Assembly: GCA_030158585.1 (NCBI GenBank)
Contig: JAOASR010000068.1
Location: forward strand, 1-33,818
DNA from: Microcella sp.
Lineage (GTDB): Bacteria; Actinomycetota; Actinomycetes; Actinomycetales; Microbacteriaceae
DNA: 33,818 nt
Reading direction: 5' to 3'
This document shows positions 1 to 7,907 of the stretch, in pieces; position 1 is the first letter of the stretch, and every line of letters begins with the position of its first letter. The position numbers and the translations under genes are program-made. The notes under the pieces were generated by a model. That model was not told where the DNA came from, ran no database searches, and worked only from the letters and a program-made list of their open reading frames with translations.

Positions 1-3
1 GGA

Positions 4-43
4 GGGTTTCCGATGTCGTGGGACAGGGGTTTCCTATGTCCTG
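4..43. repeat. Imperfect 17-bp direct repeat, possible insertion-sequence scar
   Basis: GGGTTTCCGATGTCGTG (4-20) recurs as GGGTTTCCTATGTCCTG (27-43) with two mismatches and a 23-bp offset. No reading frame accompanies it here. Paired copies of such a sequence near the window edge suggest the terminal region of a mobile element lying to the left, or its remnant. From memory, similar sequences occur at ends of IS481-like elements in actinobacteria, but that link is inference. Confidence 0.35.
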
Positions 44-75
44 AAACCAGACACCTCCGTCTCCGCTCTGCCAGA

Positions 76-101
76 AGAACCCCCGATCCGTCGGGGGTTC
101 T
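76..101 (+). terminator. Hairpin terminator of an upstream gene
   Basis: AGAACCCCCGA and TCGGGGGTTCT form a perfect 11-bp stem around a four-base TCCG loop. There is no strong T-run after it, which is usual in high-GC actinobacteria. It lies before pgsB and probably ends transcription entering from the left; the gene it serves is outside the window. Confidence 0.65.
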
Positions 102-142
102 CGCGTTGTGGGGGCACGACCGCCGCGGGATTGTCGTTCAGC

Positions 143-157
143 GTGAATGACATTCAC
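143..157. promoter_or_regulatory. Perfect 15-bp palindrome, candidate operator before pgsB
   Basis: GTGAATGACATTCAC is a perfect inverted repeat around one central base. It sits about 80 bp before the pgsB start and upstream of a TAGCCT box at 188-193 that could be the -10 element. Its size and symmetry suit a dimeric TetR/GntR-type repressor. No such regulator is encoded next to it in the window, so the protein that binds it is unknown. Confidence 0.5.
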
Positions 158-238
158 CTCGTGCTGTCGTGCGCTCGCGCCTGCCGCTAGCCTCAGGCCA
201 GGCCTGTACCCGAAGACGGGTCTCTGGAGGTGGCAGCG

Positions 239-1504
239 ATGCCCATCGAGCCGTCGAGCTGGGTCGCCGGCGGCACGGCGCTGACCTTCGTCGTCGCCTT
301 CGGGGCGGCTCTCATCGCCGACCACGTGCGGGCCGTGCGATCGCGTCGGCGCCTCCGCACGCGCATCCTGGTCACGGGCTCGCGCGGCAAGTCGGGCACG
401 GTGCGTCTCATTCATGCCGCGCTCTCCGGGGGCGACGCCCTCGTCTACGCCAAGATGACCGGCACGCTCGCCGCCGAGATCGACGTCCACGGCATCGAGA
501 CGCCCACGGTTCGCCTCGGCGCCGCGGGCGTGAGCGAGATGCCGCTCGCGATCCGTCGCGCCGCGGCGCAGGGCGCGACCAGTGAAGTGTTCGAGTGCAT
601 GGCCGTCACACCCGCCCTCATCGCGCTCGTGCAGCAGAAGATGGTGCGGGCGCACATCGTCGTCATCCCCACCATCCGCCTCGACCACCTGGAGGAGGGC
701 CTCTCCGAGCTCGACATCGGCATGAGCATCCTGCGCGCTCTCGACCGGCCCTCGATCGTGGTGACCGGCGTCACCCAGCCCCGTATCGCCGAGGCGTACC
801 GAGCGCACGCCGCCGAGCGCGGCATCGACCTCCGCTTCGCCGTGCCGACCGCCAACACTCCGACAGCGCCCGGTCATCACCCGGTGAACGTCGAGCTCGC
901 CCTCGCCGTCGCCGAGCTCGAGGGGGTGCCGCGCGCCGTCGCGATCGAGCGGCTCCTCGCCGTCTCGACCGAGCCCCGAGCCCTCACAGTGCAGGAGCTG
1001 CAGCCCGAGGGCGCCGGGCTTCTGCGCCTCGTCGATCTCGGCGGGGCCAACGACCCCCAGTCGGCGCGCGAGGCCTTCGACGCGACGGGGCTCGACCGCG
1101 ACACCGTCATCCCCGTGCTCGTCAACAGATGGGAGCGGCCGCTCCGCGCTCTGAGCTTCATCGGCGCCGCCGTGCATCGCTTCCCCGTGGTCGCGATCGC
1201 CGGCACGCTGCACGCGCACGCCGTCGGGCTCGATCACTCCCTCATCACGAAGGTCGAGCGCCTCTACGACGAGACGTGCTTCGTGCCCCTGCGTCGACGC
1301 GACTGCGGTTCGGTGCTGCGGCTCTCGGCGTGGGTCGAGCGCTTCATCGCCTCGAGCCCCGAGGGCATCCCGATCCCACGTCCGGCGCGCACGATCGTGC
1401 TCCTCGAGAACACGCACGATCCGACGGCGGATGCTCTGCGCCGGCTCTTCGATGAGCACGGCGTCACCCGCGCCTTCGTGCCGGAGGGTCGCGCCCATGC
1501 CTGA
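239..1504 (+). CDS. pgsB: PgsB/CapB-like Mur-ligase-family poly-gamma-glutamate synthase
   Basis: This 421-residue protein resembles PgsB/CapB, the ATP-dependent amide ligase that builds poly-gamma-glutamate at the membrane together with PgsC. It has one N-terminal membrane segment (about residues 7-28), a basic stretch, then the Mur-ligase-type P-loop VTGSRGKSGT near residue 45. Length fits the family (about 390-440). ATG at 239 is preferred over the ORF-track GTG at 230, because the ribosome-binding site GGAGG (226-230) then lies 8 bases upstream. The stop overlaps the start of the pgsC-like gene by 8 bases, so the two are translationally coupled. No pgsA or pgsE follows, so whether the product is true poly-gamma-glutamate is uncertain. 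The family assignment is firm; the polymer is inferred. Confidence 0.85.
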   Translation: MPIEPSSWVAGGTALTFVVAFGAALIADHVRAVRSRRRLRTRILVTGSRGKSGTVRLIHAALSGGDALVYAKMTGTLAAEIDVHGIETPTVRLGAAGVSEMPLAIRRAAAQGATSEVFECMAVTPALIALVQQKMVRAHIVVIPTIRLDHLEEGLSELDIGMSILRALDRPSIVVTGVTQPRIAEAYRAHAAERGIDLRFAVPTANTPTAPGHHPVNVELALAVAELEGVPRAVAIERLLAVSTEPRALTVQELQPEGAGLLRLVDLGGANDPQSAREAFDATGLDRDTVIPVLVNRWERPLRALSFIGAAVHRFPVVAIAGTLHAHAVGLDHSLITKVERLYDETCFVPLRRRDCGSVLRLSAWVERFIASSPEGIPIPRPARTIVLLENTHDPTADALRRLFDEHGVTRAFVPEGRAHA

Positions 1505-2627
1505 GGTCGGGGTCGACGCCGCTCGAGCCTGCCTCGTCATCGGGCTCGTCATCACGGCCCTCGCGTATAGGCGCACACGCGTCGCGAGCGGCGGCGCCGT
1601 GACGGGCAGCTACCTCTCGTTCCTGGTGCTGACGGGCAATTGGGAGGACATCGTCGGCTGGCTCCTGCTCGCGCTCGTCGGTCTCGCCGCCATGCGCGTG
1701 GTCTGCACCCGCTTCCCGATGTCGCGGGCCTGGGCCTACTACGTCGGCATCCTGGTGCCGGCGGCGCTGCACGTGGCCCTCGTCTCGCTCGCGCAGCTGC
1801 CGGCGCTGAGCGGCCTCTCGGCGATGCTCGTGGCGGGGCTCTACGTGACCAACGGACTCACCGCCTACGACATGCACCGGCAGGGAGTCGGGCGCACGCT
1901 GCTCGCGGTCGCCGGGGTCACGGCGCTCACCCTCGCCGTGGTCGTGCCGCTGAACGCCGTGATGCTCGCGATCTCGCTCACGCCCGAGACCCTGCCCTAC
2001 TTCACCGCGCACGAGCCTCTGCTGATCCTGCTCTGCATCGCCGTGAGCGCAGGAGTGCACCTGGGCCTCGGGCTCGGCACGGCGGGCATCATCGGCTCGC
2101 TGTTCGTGATCGAGATCCTCACTTGGCAGTCGATCCTCATGCTCGTCATCGTGAGCTGGGTCGGCGCCGTCATCGCGCGGCGCGCGACGCGGGTGCTCGC
2201 GCTGTCTCCGCGGCAGCGCCTCTACGCCATCCTCGTGGTCGGGTCGATCGCGAGCTGGTTCGGGCTCTACTGGCTCGATCGGCTGGGCATCCCGGGAGCC
2301 CAGTTCCACTCGGTCTTCGGTGTCGAGACCCTCCTCGTGGTCGGGCTGCTCATCAGCGAGAACGTGCGGCTGGGCGCCGCGCGAGCCTACGGCGGCGCCG
2401 CGATCGTCACAGCGGTCACCGCCGCGGTCGACTGGTCGAGCGGGCAGGAGCTCCCGCTCAGGGGCGCCGTCGTCGCGGCGGCCATCCTGCTCGTGGCGGC
2501 GCTCTTCTGGCTGGGCGCGCGATCGCAGCAGGATCTGTGGAGGCGCGCGATCGTCGCGGGCGACCGCTGGGCCGTGCTCGGCGACACCGACCAGCGGCGC
2601 TTCCTTCGCGGCGGAGACCTGCCCTAG
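1497..2627 (+). CDS. pgsC: Double-length PgsC/CapC-like membrane protein
   Basis: This 376-residue, very hydrophobic protein has roughly ten or more membrane segments. PgsC/CapC is the membrane partner of PgsB and is normally about 150 residues. Here the first half carries the PgsC pattern (VAGLYVTNGLTAYDMHRQG, comparable with the Bacillus VPGLIANTIQRQG region). The second half repeats the same layout (GTAGIIGSLFVIEILTWQS, then VGLLISENVRLG), so it looks like a fused tandem duplication. The start is the ATG inside the pgsB stop region (ATGCCTGA); the 22-residue upstream extension in the ORF track lies within pgsB. Its stop codon overlaps the stop of the convergent kinase gene. Function in polymer synthesis or export is inferred from the partner gene. 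Confidence 0.75.
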   Translation: MPEVGVDAARACLVIGLVITALAYRRTRVASGGAVTGSYLSFLVLTGNWEDIVGWLLLALVGLAAMRVVCTRFPMSRAWAYYVGILVPAALHVALVSLAQLPALSGLSAMLVAGLYVTNGLTAYDMHRQGVGRTLLAVAGVTALTLAVVVPLNAVMLAISLTPETLPYFTAHEPLLILLCIAVSAGVHLGLGLGTAGIIGSLFVIEILTWQSILMLVIVSWVGAVIARRATRVLALSPRQRLYAILVVGSIASWFGLYWLDRLGIPGAQFHSVFGVETLLVVGLLISENVRLGAARAYGGAAIVTAVTAAVDWSSGQELPLRGAVVAAAILLVAALFWLGARSQQDLWRRAIVAGDRWAVLGDTDQRRFLRGGDLP

Positions 2628-4306
2628 CTGCCCCGCGGAATCCGGACCCGAACGGTCGTGCCGCGCCCGATCTCGCTGTCGAGGGCTACGGTCCCTCCGT
2701 GCGCGGTGACGATCGTGCTCACGACCGCGAGGCCGAGTCCGACCCCTCTGATCGCGGATGCTCGGGCAGTGCTCCCGCGGAAGAACTCCTCGAACAGCAG
2801 AGCCCGGTCGGCCTCGTCGATGCCGATGCCGGTGTCGCGCACGACGAGTTCGAGCGCGTCGCCGTCGTCGCGCGTCGTGATCGAGACGGAACCGCCCTCG
2901 GGGGTGTACCGCACCGCGTTGCTGAGGAGGTTCTCGGCGACCTGCGCCATGCGGAGGGGGTCGAAGCGGCCCGGTGTAGGCGGTGCCTGCACCGTGATCA
3001 CGATGTTCTTCTGGTCGGCCTCCGGGCCGATCGCGATCGCCGCCTCCGCCGCGACGAGCCCGAGATCCGACTGCTGCGGCGCGAGGGCGAGGGGCGTCGA
3101 TCGGGTGCTCGCGGCCGTGAGCAGGTCACGCACGACGAGCTGCTGTCGTTCGACGTTCCGGCGGATGACCGTGAGCCAGCCGATGATCGCGGGATCGAGC
3201 TTGTCGTGCTGCTCCTGGATCAGCTCGAGAAAGCCCGAGATGGTCGTGAGCGGTGTACGGAGCTCGTGCGAGACGGTCGCGATGAAGACGTCTTTCGCCT
3301 CGAGGGCGCGCACGAACTCGGTGACGTCCTGCACGACGATCACCGTGACGACGCCGGTGTCGTCTTCAGTCGCCACGCGGATCGCGCTCACCGACAAGGC
3401 GCGCTGCGACCCGCCGGGCGGTCCGACCCAGACCAGTCGGTCGGTGACGCTCTCTCCGGCCGCGATCAGCACGAGCGACGACTGCTCGTGGGGGATCGGG
3501 GTCACGCGGTCGAGCTCGAACGCCTGCACGCTCAGCAGCGCCGCCCAGGGGTCGCCGCCGTTCGGAGACAGCTCGGGGCTCTCTCGGAGCGCTCGGTTGA
3601 TGAGAATGGGCTCTCCGTCGGTGCCGAGCACGATCACACCCACGTCGACGGCGTCGACGACCGCGTCGAGCAATCGGCGAGACCTCTCGCTCTCCTCCGC
3701 CGCCCGCATGCGCTCGTCGTGTTCGCGGTCGATGATCTCCTGGCGGGTCGCGAGTGCGGTGGCCATGATGCGAGAGAGGATCGCGGCGATGACCATGACG
3801 AGCGGGAAGATCGCGATGAGCGTGACGGCTCTCGCGGCGTCATCGGGCGAGAGCACTCCGGCGGAGAGCCGCCAGACGTCGGGAGCGATGACGCCGATCG
3901 GCAGGGGGAGGAACGCCAGCAGCGCTGCGCGCGACCGCAGGAGGCCCACCCAGATGGCGGGCAGCCACAGCGCCATCACGAGCGGGTTCGTCGCGCCGCC
4001 GAGGCCCTCCGTCCGAAGGAGGATGAAGGCGCCGAAGTCGAGCGCCGGCATGAGCATCATCCACGGCCTGAGCCCGATGCGGTCGAACGCCGGGAGGAAC
4101 GGCAGCGCGGTCGCCACGAGCACGAGTGCGCTGGCCAGCAGGTAGCGGGACGACACCTGGTCGGGCCGCGTCACCGTGATGACGACCGTGCCGAAAAGGA
4201 ACACGGCGAGGAAGACCGGCTGCAGCAGACGGGCGGTGTATCGCGGGCTGAGGAGCGGACGACCCCCGTGGGCGGCCCGGCGTGCTGCGGTGTCGAGCGA
4301 CGTCAT
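2624..4306 (-). CDS. Membrane-bound PAS-domain sensor histidine kinase
   Basis: This 560-residue kinase has an N-terminal block of about five or six membrane segments (residues 25-185), a linker helix, and a PAS-like domain (about 205-325). These are followed by HisKA with the phosphoacceptor motif VSHELRTPLTTISGF (His near 347) and an HATPase_c domain. The N box (NLLSNAVRYTPEGG), G1 box (DTGIGID) and G2 box (GVGLGLAVV) are intact, so it should be catalytically active. The start has an upstream GAAGGG purine tract, and a TAGGCT box lies about 30 bp before it. No response regulator is adjacent, making it an orphan in this window, and the signal it senses is not evident. It converges on the pgsC-like gene, with the two stop codons overlapping. 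Confidence 0.88.
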   Translation of the reverse strand: MTSLDTAARRAAHGGRPLLSPRYTARLLQPVFLAVFLFGTVVITVTRPDQVSSRYLLASALVLVATALPFLPAFDRIGLRPWMMLMPALDFGAFILLRTEGLGGATNPLVMALWLPAIWVGLLRSRAALLAFLPLPIGVIAPDVWRLSAGVLSPDDAARAVTLIAIFPLVMVIAAILSRIMATALATRQEIIDREHDERMRAAEESERSRRLLDAVVDAVDVGVIVLGTDGEPILINRALRESPELSPNGGDPWAALLSVQAFELDRVTPIPHEQSSLVLIAAGESVTDRLVWVGPPGGSQRALSVSAIRVATEDDTGVVTVIVVQDVTEFVRALEAKDVFIATVSHELRTPLTTISGFLELIQEQHDKLDPAIIGWLTVIRRNVERQQLVVRDLLTAASTRSTPLALAPQQSDLGLVAAEAAIAIGPEADQKNIVITVQAPPTPGRFDPLRMAQVAENLLSNAVRYTPEGGSVSITTRDDGDALELVVRDTGIGIDEADRALLFEEFFRGSTARASAIRGVGLGLAVVSTIVTAHGGTVALDSEIGRGTTVRVRIPRGS

Positions 4307-4335
4307 CGCCTTCCCTTCGCTGGGCCTCTGCGCTC

Positions 4336-4341
4336 AGCCTA
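4336..4341 (-). promoter_or_regulatory. Candidate -10 box for the histidine kinase
   Basis: On the minus strand TAGGCT fits the actinobacterial TANNNT -10 consensus and lies 29 bp before the kinase ATG, leaving a short leader that contains the GAAGGG ribosome-binding site. No convincing -35 box is seen. Confidence 0.35.
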
Positions 4342-4366
4342 GGGGGCACGGAGGGCGCGCACTCGA

Positions 4367-4396
4367 TTCGCGACCCTCTCGTGACGCTGATATGCT
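4367..4396 (+). promoter_or_regulatory. Candidate promoter of tRNA-Arg
   Basis: TTCGCG (4367-4372) and TATGCT (4391-4396) are separated by 18 bp, and the -10 box is 23 bp before the mature tRNA 5' end. The -10 is good (TANNNT); the -35 is weak. Confidence 0.45.
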
Positions 4397-4419
4397 CGCT
4401 CAGTCGCTCCGGTGACAGT

Positions 4420-4492
4420 GCGCCCGTAGCTCAATGGATAGAGCATCTGACTACGGATCAGAAGGTTAGGGGTTCGAGTCCCTTCGGGCGCG
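4420..4492 (+). tRNA. tRNA-Arg (anticodon ACG)
   Basis: The 73-base cloverleaf is complete. The acceptor stem pairs GCGCCCG (4420-4426) with CGGGCGC (4485-4491). The D arm contains AGCTCAATGGATAGAGC. The anticodon arm TCTGA-CTACGGA-TCAGA carries ACG, and the T arm contains GGTTCGAGTCC. ACG is read with the first A modified to inosine, serving CGU/CGC/CGA arginine codons. The 3' CCA is not encoded and is added after transcription, as is usual for many actinobacterial tRNAs. Confidence 0.97.
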
Positions 4493-4500
4493 CAGATCGT

Positions 4501-4528
4501 GAAGGCCCTCGCTTCGGCGGGGGCCTTC
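4501..4528 (+). terminator. Hairpin terminator after tRNA-Arg
   Basis: GAAGGCCCTCGC and GCGGGGGCCTTC form a 12-bp stem with one T-G wobble around a TTCG tetraloop, a very stable structure 8 bases past the tRNA. It lies directly before the 3' end of the convergent Sua5 gene and could serve both directions. Confidence 0.8.
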
Positions 4529-4536
4529 GTCGTTGG

Positions 4537-5481
4537 TCAGGCGCGGTCGGGATGGCTCGCGCGCTGCAGCCGGTCGCGGATGGCGACCGCGATGCCAGGG
4601 CCCTCGGGCGTTAGCGCCACGACTCGGTGAAGACCTGCCTCATCGGCCGCTCGGAGGGCGGCGTAGAGCTGCTGGGCGTACTGCTCGTGGGTCTCGGGCG
4701 CCGCGAGCCGAGTGACTCCGGACGGCGTCTCGTGAAGAGCAAGCGCGATGAGCCCGTCACCGGGCTCCGCCGGCCGATCGAGCACGACCGCGGCGGTCGG
4801 CGCGTAGTGCGACTCGAGCGAGCCGCTCACCCTGATGGTGGCATCCGCCCGCCCCATGCTCAGACCGGTGACCGACTCGACCATGTCGGCCGTGATCGCG
4901 CCGGGGCGCAGGATCACCGGTGCCTGACCGGTGCAGTCGATGATGGTCGACTCGATCCCCACGTCTGACCTCTCGCCTTCGAGGATCACGTCGTTCGGCC
5001 CGAGCGCGTCGCCGAGCTCCTCGCGCACGGCGGTGGCTGTCGTCGGCGACACCCGACCGAAGCGGTTCGCACTGGGGGCGGCGACGCCGCGGCCGCCGAG
5101 CCGCTCGAACTCGCGGAGGAGGTCGAGGGCGACGGGGTGGCTCGGCACCCTCACGCCCACGGTCGACTGCCCGCCGGTCACCGCGTCGAGCACGTCGTCG
5201 GATCGGCGCAGGATGAGCGTCATCGGCCCGGGCCAGAACGCGCGAGCCAGTTCGCCGGCGTAAGCGGGCACGGCTACGGCGAGCTCGCCCAGCCGCTCGC
5301 CCGTGCTGATATGCACGATGAGCGGGTGATCGTTCGGCCGCCCCTTCGCCCGGAAGATGCCGGCCACGGCCTCGGGGTTGAAGGCGTCGGCTCCGAGCCC
5401 GAAGACCGTCTCGGTCGGAAACGAGACCAGATGCCCGTCGATCAGGGCTCGGGCCGCGTGGCGGACGGGTGCAGTGCTCAT
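4537..5481 (-). CDS. L-threonylcarbamoyladenylate synthase (Sua5/YrdC family)
   Basis: The enzyme makes threonylcarbamoyl-AMP from threonine, bicarbonate and ATP, the first step of t6A37 modification in ANN-decoding tRNAs. The N-terminal YrdC domain (about residues 5-195) includes SFPTETVFGLGADAFN and the KGRPNDHPLIVHI motif. A C-terminal Sua5 domain (about 215-314) follows, giving 314 residues, typical of Sua5 rather than the short TsaC. It is transcribed convergently with tRNA-Arg. The ATG at 5481 has no ribosome-binding site. A GATAAT box ends 7 bases upstream, so the transcript is probably leaderless. Family and reaction are confident. Confidence 0.93.
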   Translation of the reverse strand: MSTAPVRHAARALIDGHLVSFPTETVFGLGADAFNPEAVAGIFRAKGRPNDHPLIVHISTGERLGELAVAVPAYAGELARAFWPGPMTLILRRSDDVLDAVTGGQSTVGVRVPSHPVALDLLREFERLGGRGVAAPSANRFGRVSPTTATAVREELGDALGPNDVILEGERSDVGIESTIIDCTGQAPVILRPGAITADMVESVTGLSMGRADATIRVSGSLESHYAPTAAVVLDRPAEPGDGLIALALHETPSGVTRLAAPETHEQYAQQLYAALRAADEAGLHRVVALTPEGPGIAVAIRDRLQRASHPDRA

Positions 5482-5488
5482 CGCGTCG

Positions 5489-5494
5489 ATTATC
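5489..5494 (-). promoter_or_regulatory. Candidate -10 box for leaderless Sua5 mRNA
   Basis: GATAAT on the minus strand lies 7 bases before the ATG at 5481. That spacing puts the transcription start at or next to the initiation codon, which explains the absence of a ribosome-binding site. Confidence 0.5.
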
Positions 5495-5579
5495 CCCGCG
5501 CTGTGGGTGACGCGCTCACAGCATCTCTCTCAGGCCGCGACCGCAGCGTCGAAGCCCGACAGAGACCGAGGTGACCCCC

Positions 5580-6050
5580 ATGATCGCTGCCCTGACCGAG
5601 CGCTTCGACCGGCTCGTCGTCTGGGTCATGGATGCGGTCGGCCTGCGCTTCGCTCGCCTCGCCCTCGGCGTCGTCTTCATCTGGTTCGGCGCGCTCAAGA
5701 TGATCGGCGAGCTGAGCCCCGCGTACGACCTCGTCGCGGCGACGATCTACTGGTTGACGCCCGAGATCGTCGTGCCGCTGCTCGGGCTCTGGGAGGTCGC
5801 GATCGGCGTGGCCTTCCTCTTTCCGCCGCTGACCCGCGTCGCCCTTCTGCTGCTCGTGCCGCAGATGCCGGGCACCTTCCTCCCGCTCGTGCTGCTGCCC
5901 GAGGTCTGCTTCACGGTGTTTCCGTTCGGCCTCACCATCGAGGGTGAGTACATCGTCAAGAACCTCGTGATCATCGCCTGCGCGTTGTTCATCGGCGGCA
6001 TCACCCTTCGCGGTGACCGGCCGGTCGTGCGTGACGACCGCCTCAAGTAG
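5580..6050 (+). CDS. DoxX-like integral membrane protein
   Basis: This 156-residue protein has four predicted membrane segments (about residues 20-40, 60-80, 85-105 and 120-140). Its ARLALGVVFIWFGALKMIG region is typical of the DoxX/DUF417-like membrane family. The biochemical role of most family members is unknown, though some are tied to redox or oxidative-stress functions. ATG 5580 is preferred to the GTG at 5571 because the purine-rich GAGG (5568-5571) is then 8 bases upstream. It is divergent from Sua5 and lies 94 bp before the etf operon, which appears to have its own promoter (TATCGT at 6084-6089). No operon partner gives a function. Confidence 0.7.
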   Translation: MIAALTERFDRLVVWVMDAVGLRFARLALGVVFIWFGALKMIGELSPAYDLVAATIYWLTPEIVVPLLGLWEVAIGVAFLFPPLTRVALLLLVPQMPGTFLPLVLLPEVCFTVFPFGLTIEGEYIVKNLVIIACALFIGGITLRGDRPVVRDDRLK

Positions 6051-6144
6051 CAGGATCCCCTAGTAATTCCTCGGCCGCCCGAGTATCGTGGCGGCAGCCC
6101 ACAAGGCGCCGCGCTCCTCGAGAGCGCAGAACGAGGGAGTTCCC

Positions 6145-6924
6145 ATGAGGATCATCGTCCTGATCAAGCACGTGCCCGACACCTGGGAGGAGCGCGTGCT
6201 CGACCCCACGACGGGGCGGCTCGACCGCTCCGCGAGCGAACGGGTCGTGGACGAGATCACCGAGCGGGCCCTCGAGGCCGCCCTCGCGCTCAAAGACCGC
6301 GACAAGAGCATCGAGGTCGTCGCGCTCACGATGGGCCCCGGCGAATCGTCGGGCGCGATCAAGAAGGCGCTGTCGATGGGCGCTGATGCGGGCATCCACC
6401 TCGTCGATGACGCGCTCGCCGGCGCCGACGCGATGACGACCTCAGCGACCCTGGCGGCTGCCCTGCGCGACGCCGGCGCCGACCTCATCATCGCCGGCAA
6501 CGAGTCGACCGATGGCCGCGGCGGCGTGATCCCCGCGATGATCGCGGAACACCTGGGCCTGCCCGCCCTGACCTTCGTGAGCGAGCTCGCGATCGACGGC
6601 GACCGCGTGCGCGGCGAGCGCGCGACCGAGACCGCGACGAGCATCGTGAGCGCGCCGCTGCCGGCCATCGTCTCGATCACCGAGGGGATGCCCGAGCCGC
6701 GATTCCCGTCGTTCAAGGGCATCATGGGCGCCAAGAAGAAGCCCGTCGCCTCGCACTCGCTCGCCGACCTCGAGCCCGCGCTCGCCGGGTCGCGCCAGGG
6801 CGCCTCCTCGATCGTGCTGACCTGCGAACAGCGCCCGGGTCGCACCGGAGCCGAGCCCATCGTCGACGAGGGTGACGCGGGCACGCAGCTCGCAGCCTTC
6901 CTGGCCCAGCAGCGACTCGTCTAG
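6145..6924 (+). CDS. etfB: Electron transfer flavoprotein beta subunit
   Basis: EtfB forms a heterodimer with EtfA that collects electrons from acyl-CoA dehydrogenases and passes them to the quinone pool. The 259-residue protein starts MRIIVLIKHVPDTWE, the classic EtfB N-terminus. It contains IIAGNESTDGRGGVIPAMIAE and the late signature region LPAIVSITEGMPEPRFPSFK. The ATG at 6145 has GAGGGAG about 6 bases upstream; the 19 extra residues of the ORF track are not family-like. It is the first gene of the seven-gene operon, with a possible TATCGT -10 box about 60 bp upstream. The etfA start follows after 9 bases. Confidence 0.95.
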   Translation: MRIIVLIKHVPDTWEERVLDPTTGRLDRSASERVVDEITERALEAALALKDRDKSIEVVALTMGPGESSGAIKKALSMGADAGIHLVDDALAGADAMTTSATLAAALRDAGADLIIAGNESTDGRGGVIPAMIAEHLGLPALTFVSELAIDGDRVRGERATETATSIVSAPLPAIVSITEGMPEPRFPSFKGIMGAKKKPVASHSLADLEPALAGSRQGASSIVLTCEQRPGRTGAEPIVDEGDAGTQLAAFLAQQRLV

Positions 6925-6933
6925 GAGGCCGTC

Positions 6934-7902
6934 ATGACCACCGCACTCGTCCACATCGATCTCACCGCCGACGGCGCACCCGCCGACTCGACCGCGGCCC
7001 TGCTCGGTGCCGCCGCCGCTCTCGGCGAGCCCGTCGCCGTCGTCGCGGTCGCACCCGGCACCGACACCTCGACCCTCGCCTCGGCACTCGGGCGGCTCGG
7101 CGCCGCGCGCGTGGTCGTCGCCGAGGCCACCGAGGTCGGCTCGGTCATCGCGACCCCGCAGGTCTCCGCGCTCGCCGCGGCCATCGACCGCGAGCAGCCC
7201 AGCGTCGTGCTGCTCGCTCACTCGATCGAGAGCCGCGACGTCGCCGGCCGCCTCGCCGTGCGCGTCGGCGGTGCGCTTGCCTGGGACGCGGTCGACGTCG
7301 CGGCCGACGGCGACCGGGTCGTCGCGACGCACTCGCTCTTCGGCGGCGCCTACGCCACGACCTCGATGGTCGAGGGCGGGCTGCCGATCATCACGGTGCG
7401 GCAGGGCTCGATCGACGCGCGCGCTGCGGCGGTCGCCAGCCCCGCTGTCGAGATGCTGAGCGTCGAGGTGACCGGTGCGGTCGCGACCGTCGAGTCGTCG
7501 ACCCCCGTGCGACCCTCCGGCCGCCCCGAGCTGCGCACCGCCAAGGTCGTCGTCGCGGGCGGCCGCGGCCTCGGGTCGCCCGAGAGGTTCGCGCTCGTCG
7601 AGCAGCTCGCCGACGCGCTCGGGGGAGCGGTCGGCGCCTCGCGCGCCGCCGTCGACGCGGGCTACATCGCCCCCGCCGCGCAGGTCGGCCAGACCGGCAC
7701 GACCGTCGCGCCCGACCTTTACATCGCCCTCGGCATCTCGGGCGCCATTCAGCACAAGGCCGGCATGCAGACCGCCAAGACGATCGTCGCGATCAATACG
7801 GATGCCTCGGCGCCGATCTTCGAGGTCGCCGACTTCGGCATCGTCGGCGACGTCTTCCAGGTCGTGCCGCAGCTACTGTCGGCCCTCGAGTCGCGGAGGT
7901 AG
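6934..7902 (+). CDS. etfA: Electron transfer flavoprotein alpha subunit
   Basis: This 322-residue protein has an N-terminal nucleotide-binding-like domain (about 1-190). The C-terminal FAD-binding domain carries GGRGLGSPERFALVEQLAD, AVDAGYIAPAAQVGQTG, LYIALGISGAIQHKAGM and INTDASAPIFEVADFGIVGD, all diagnostic of EtfA. AGGAGG overlaps the etfB stop codon and lies 5 bases before the ATG, so the subunits are coupled. FAD in this subunit should shuttle electrons from the isobutyryl-CoA dehydrogenase two genes downstream. The next gene begins after only 5 bases. Confidence 0.95.
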   Translation: MTTALVHIDLTADGAPADSTAALLGAAAALGEPVAVVAVAPGTDTSTLASALGRLGAARVVVAEATEVGSVIATPQVSALAAAIDREQPSVVLLAHSIESRDVAGRLAVRVGGALAWDAVDVAADGDRVVATHSLFGGAYATTSMVEGGLPIITVRQGSIDARAAAVASPAVEMLSVEVTGAVATVESSTPVRPSGRPELRTAKVVVAGGRGLGSPERFALVEQLADALGGAVGASRAAVDAGYIAPAAQVGQTGTTVAPDLYIALGISGAIQHKAGMQTAKTIVAINTDASAPIFEVADFGIVGDVFQVVPQLLSALESRR

Positions 7903-7907
7903 CGGCC

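Noticed and set aside
1640-4342. Plus-strand 900-residue frame spanning pgsC and the kinase gene
   Set aside because: It runs out of frame through two well-supported genes, is extremely rich in Arg, Asp and Glu, and shows no domain; typical of open shadow frames in high-GC DNA.
4420-4492. tRNA-Arg as an integration site for a genomic island
   Set aside because: No integrase, no direct repeat of the tRNA 3' end, and the genes on both sides are ordinary chromosomal genes.
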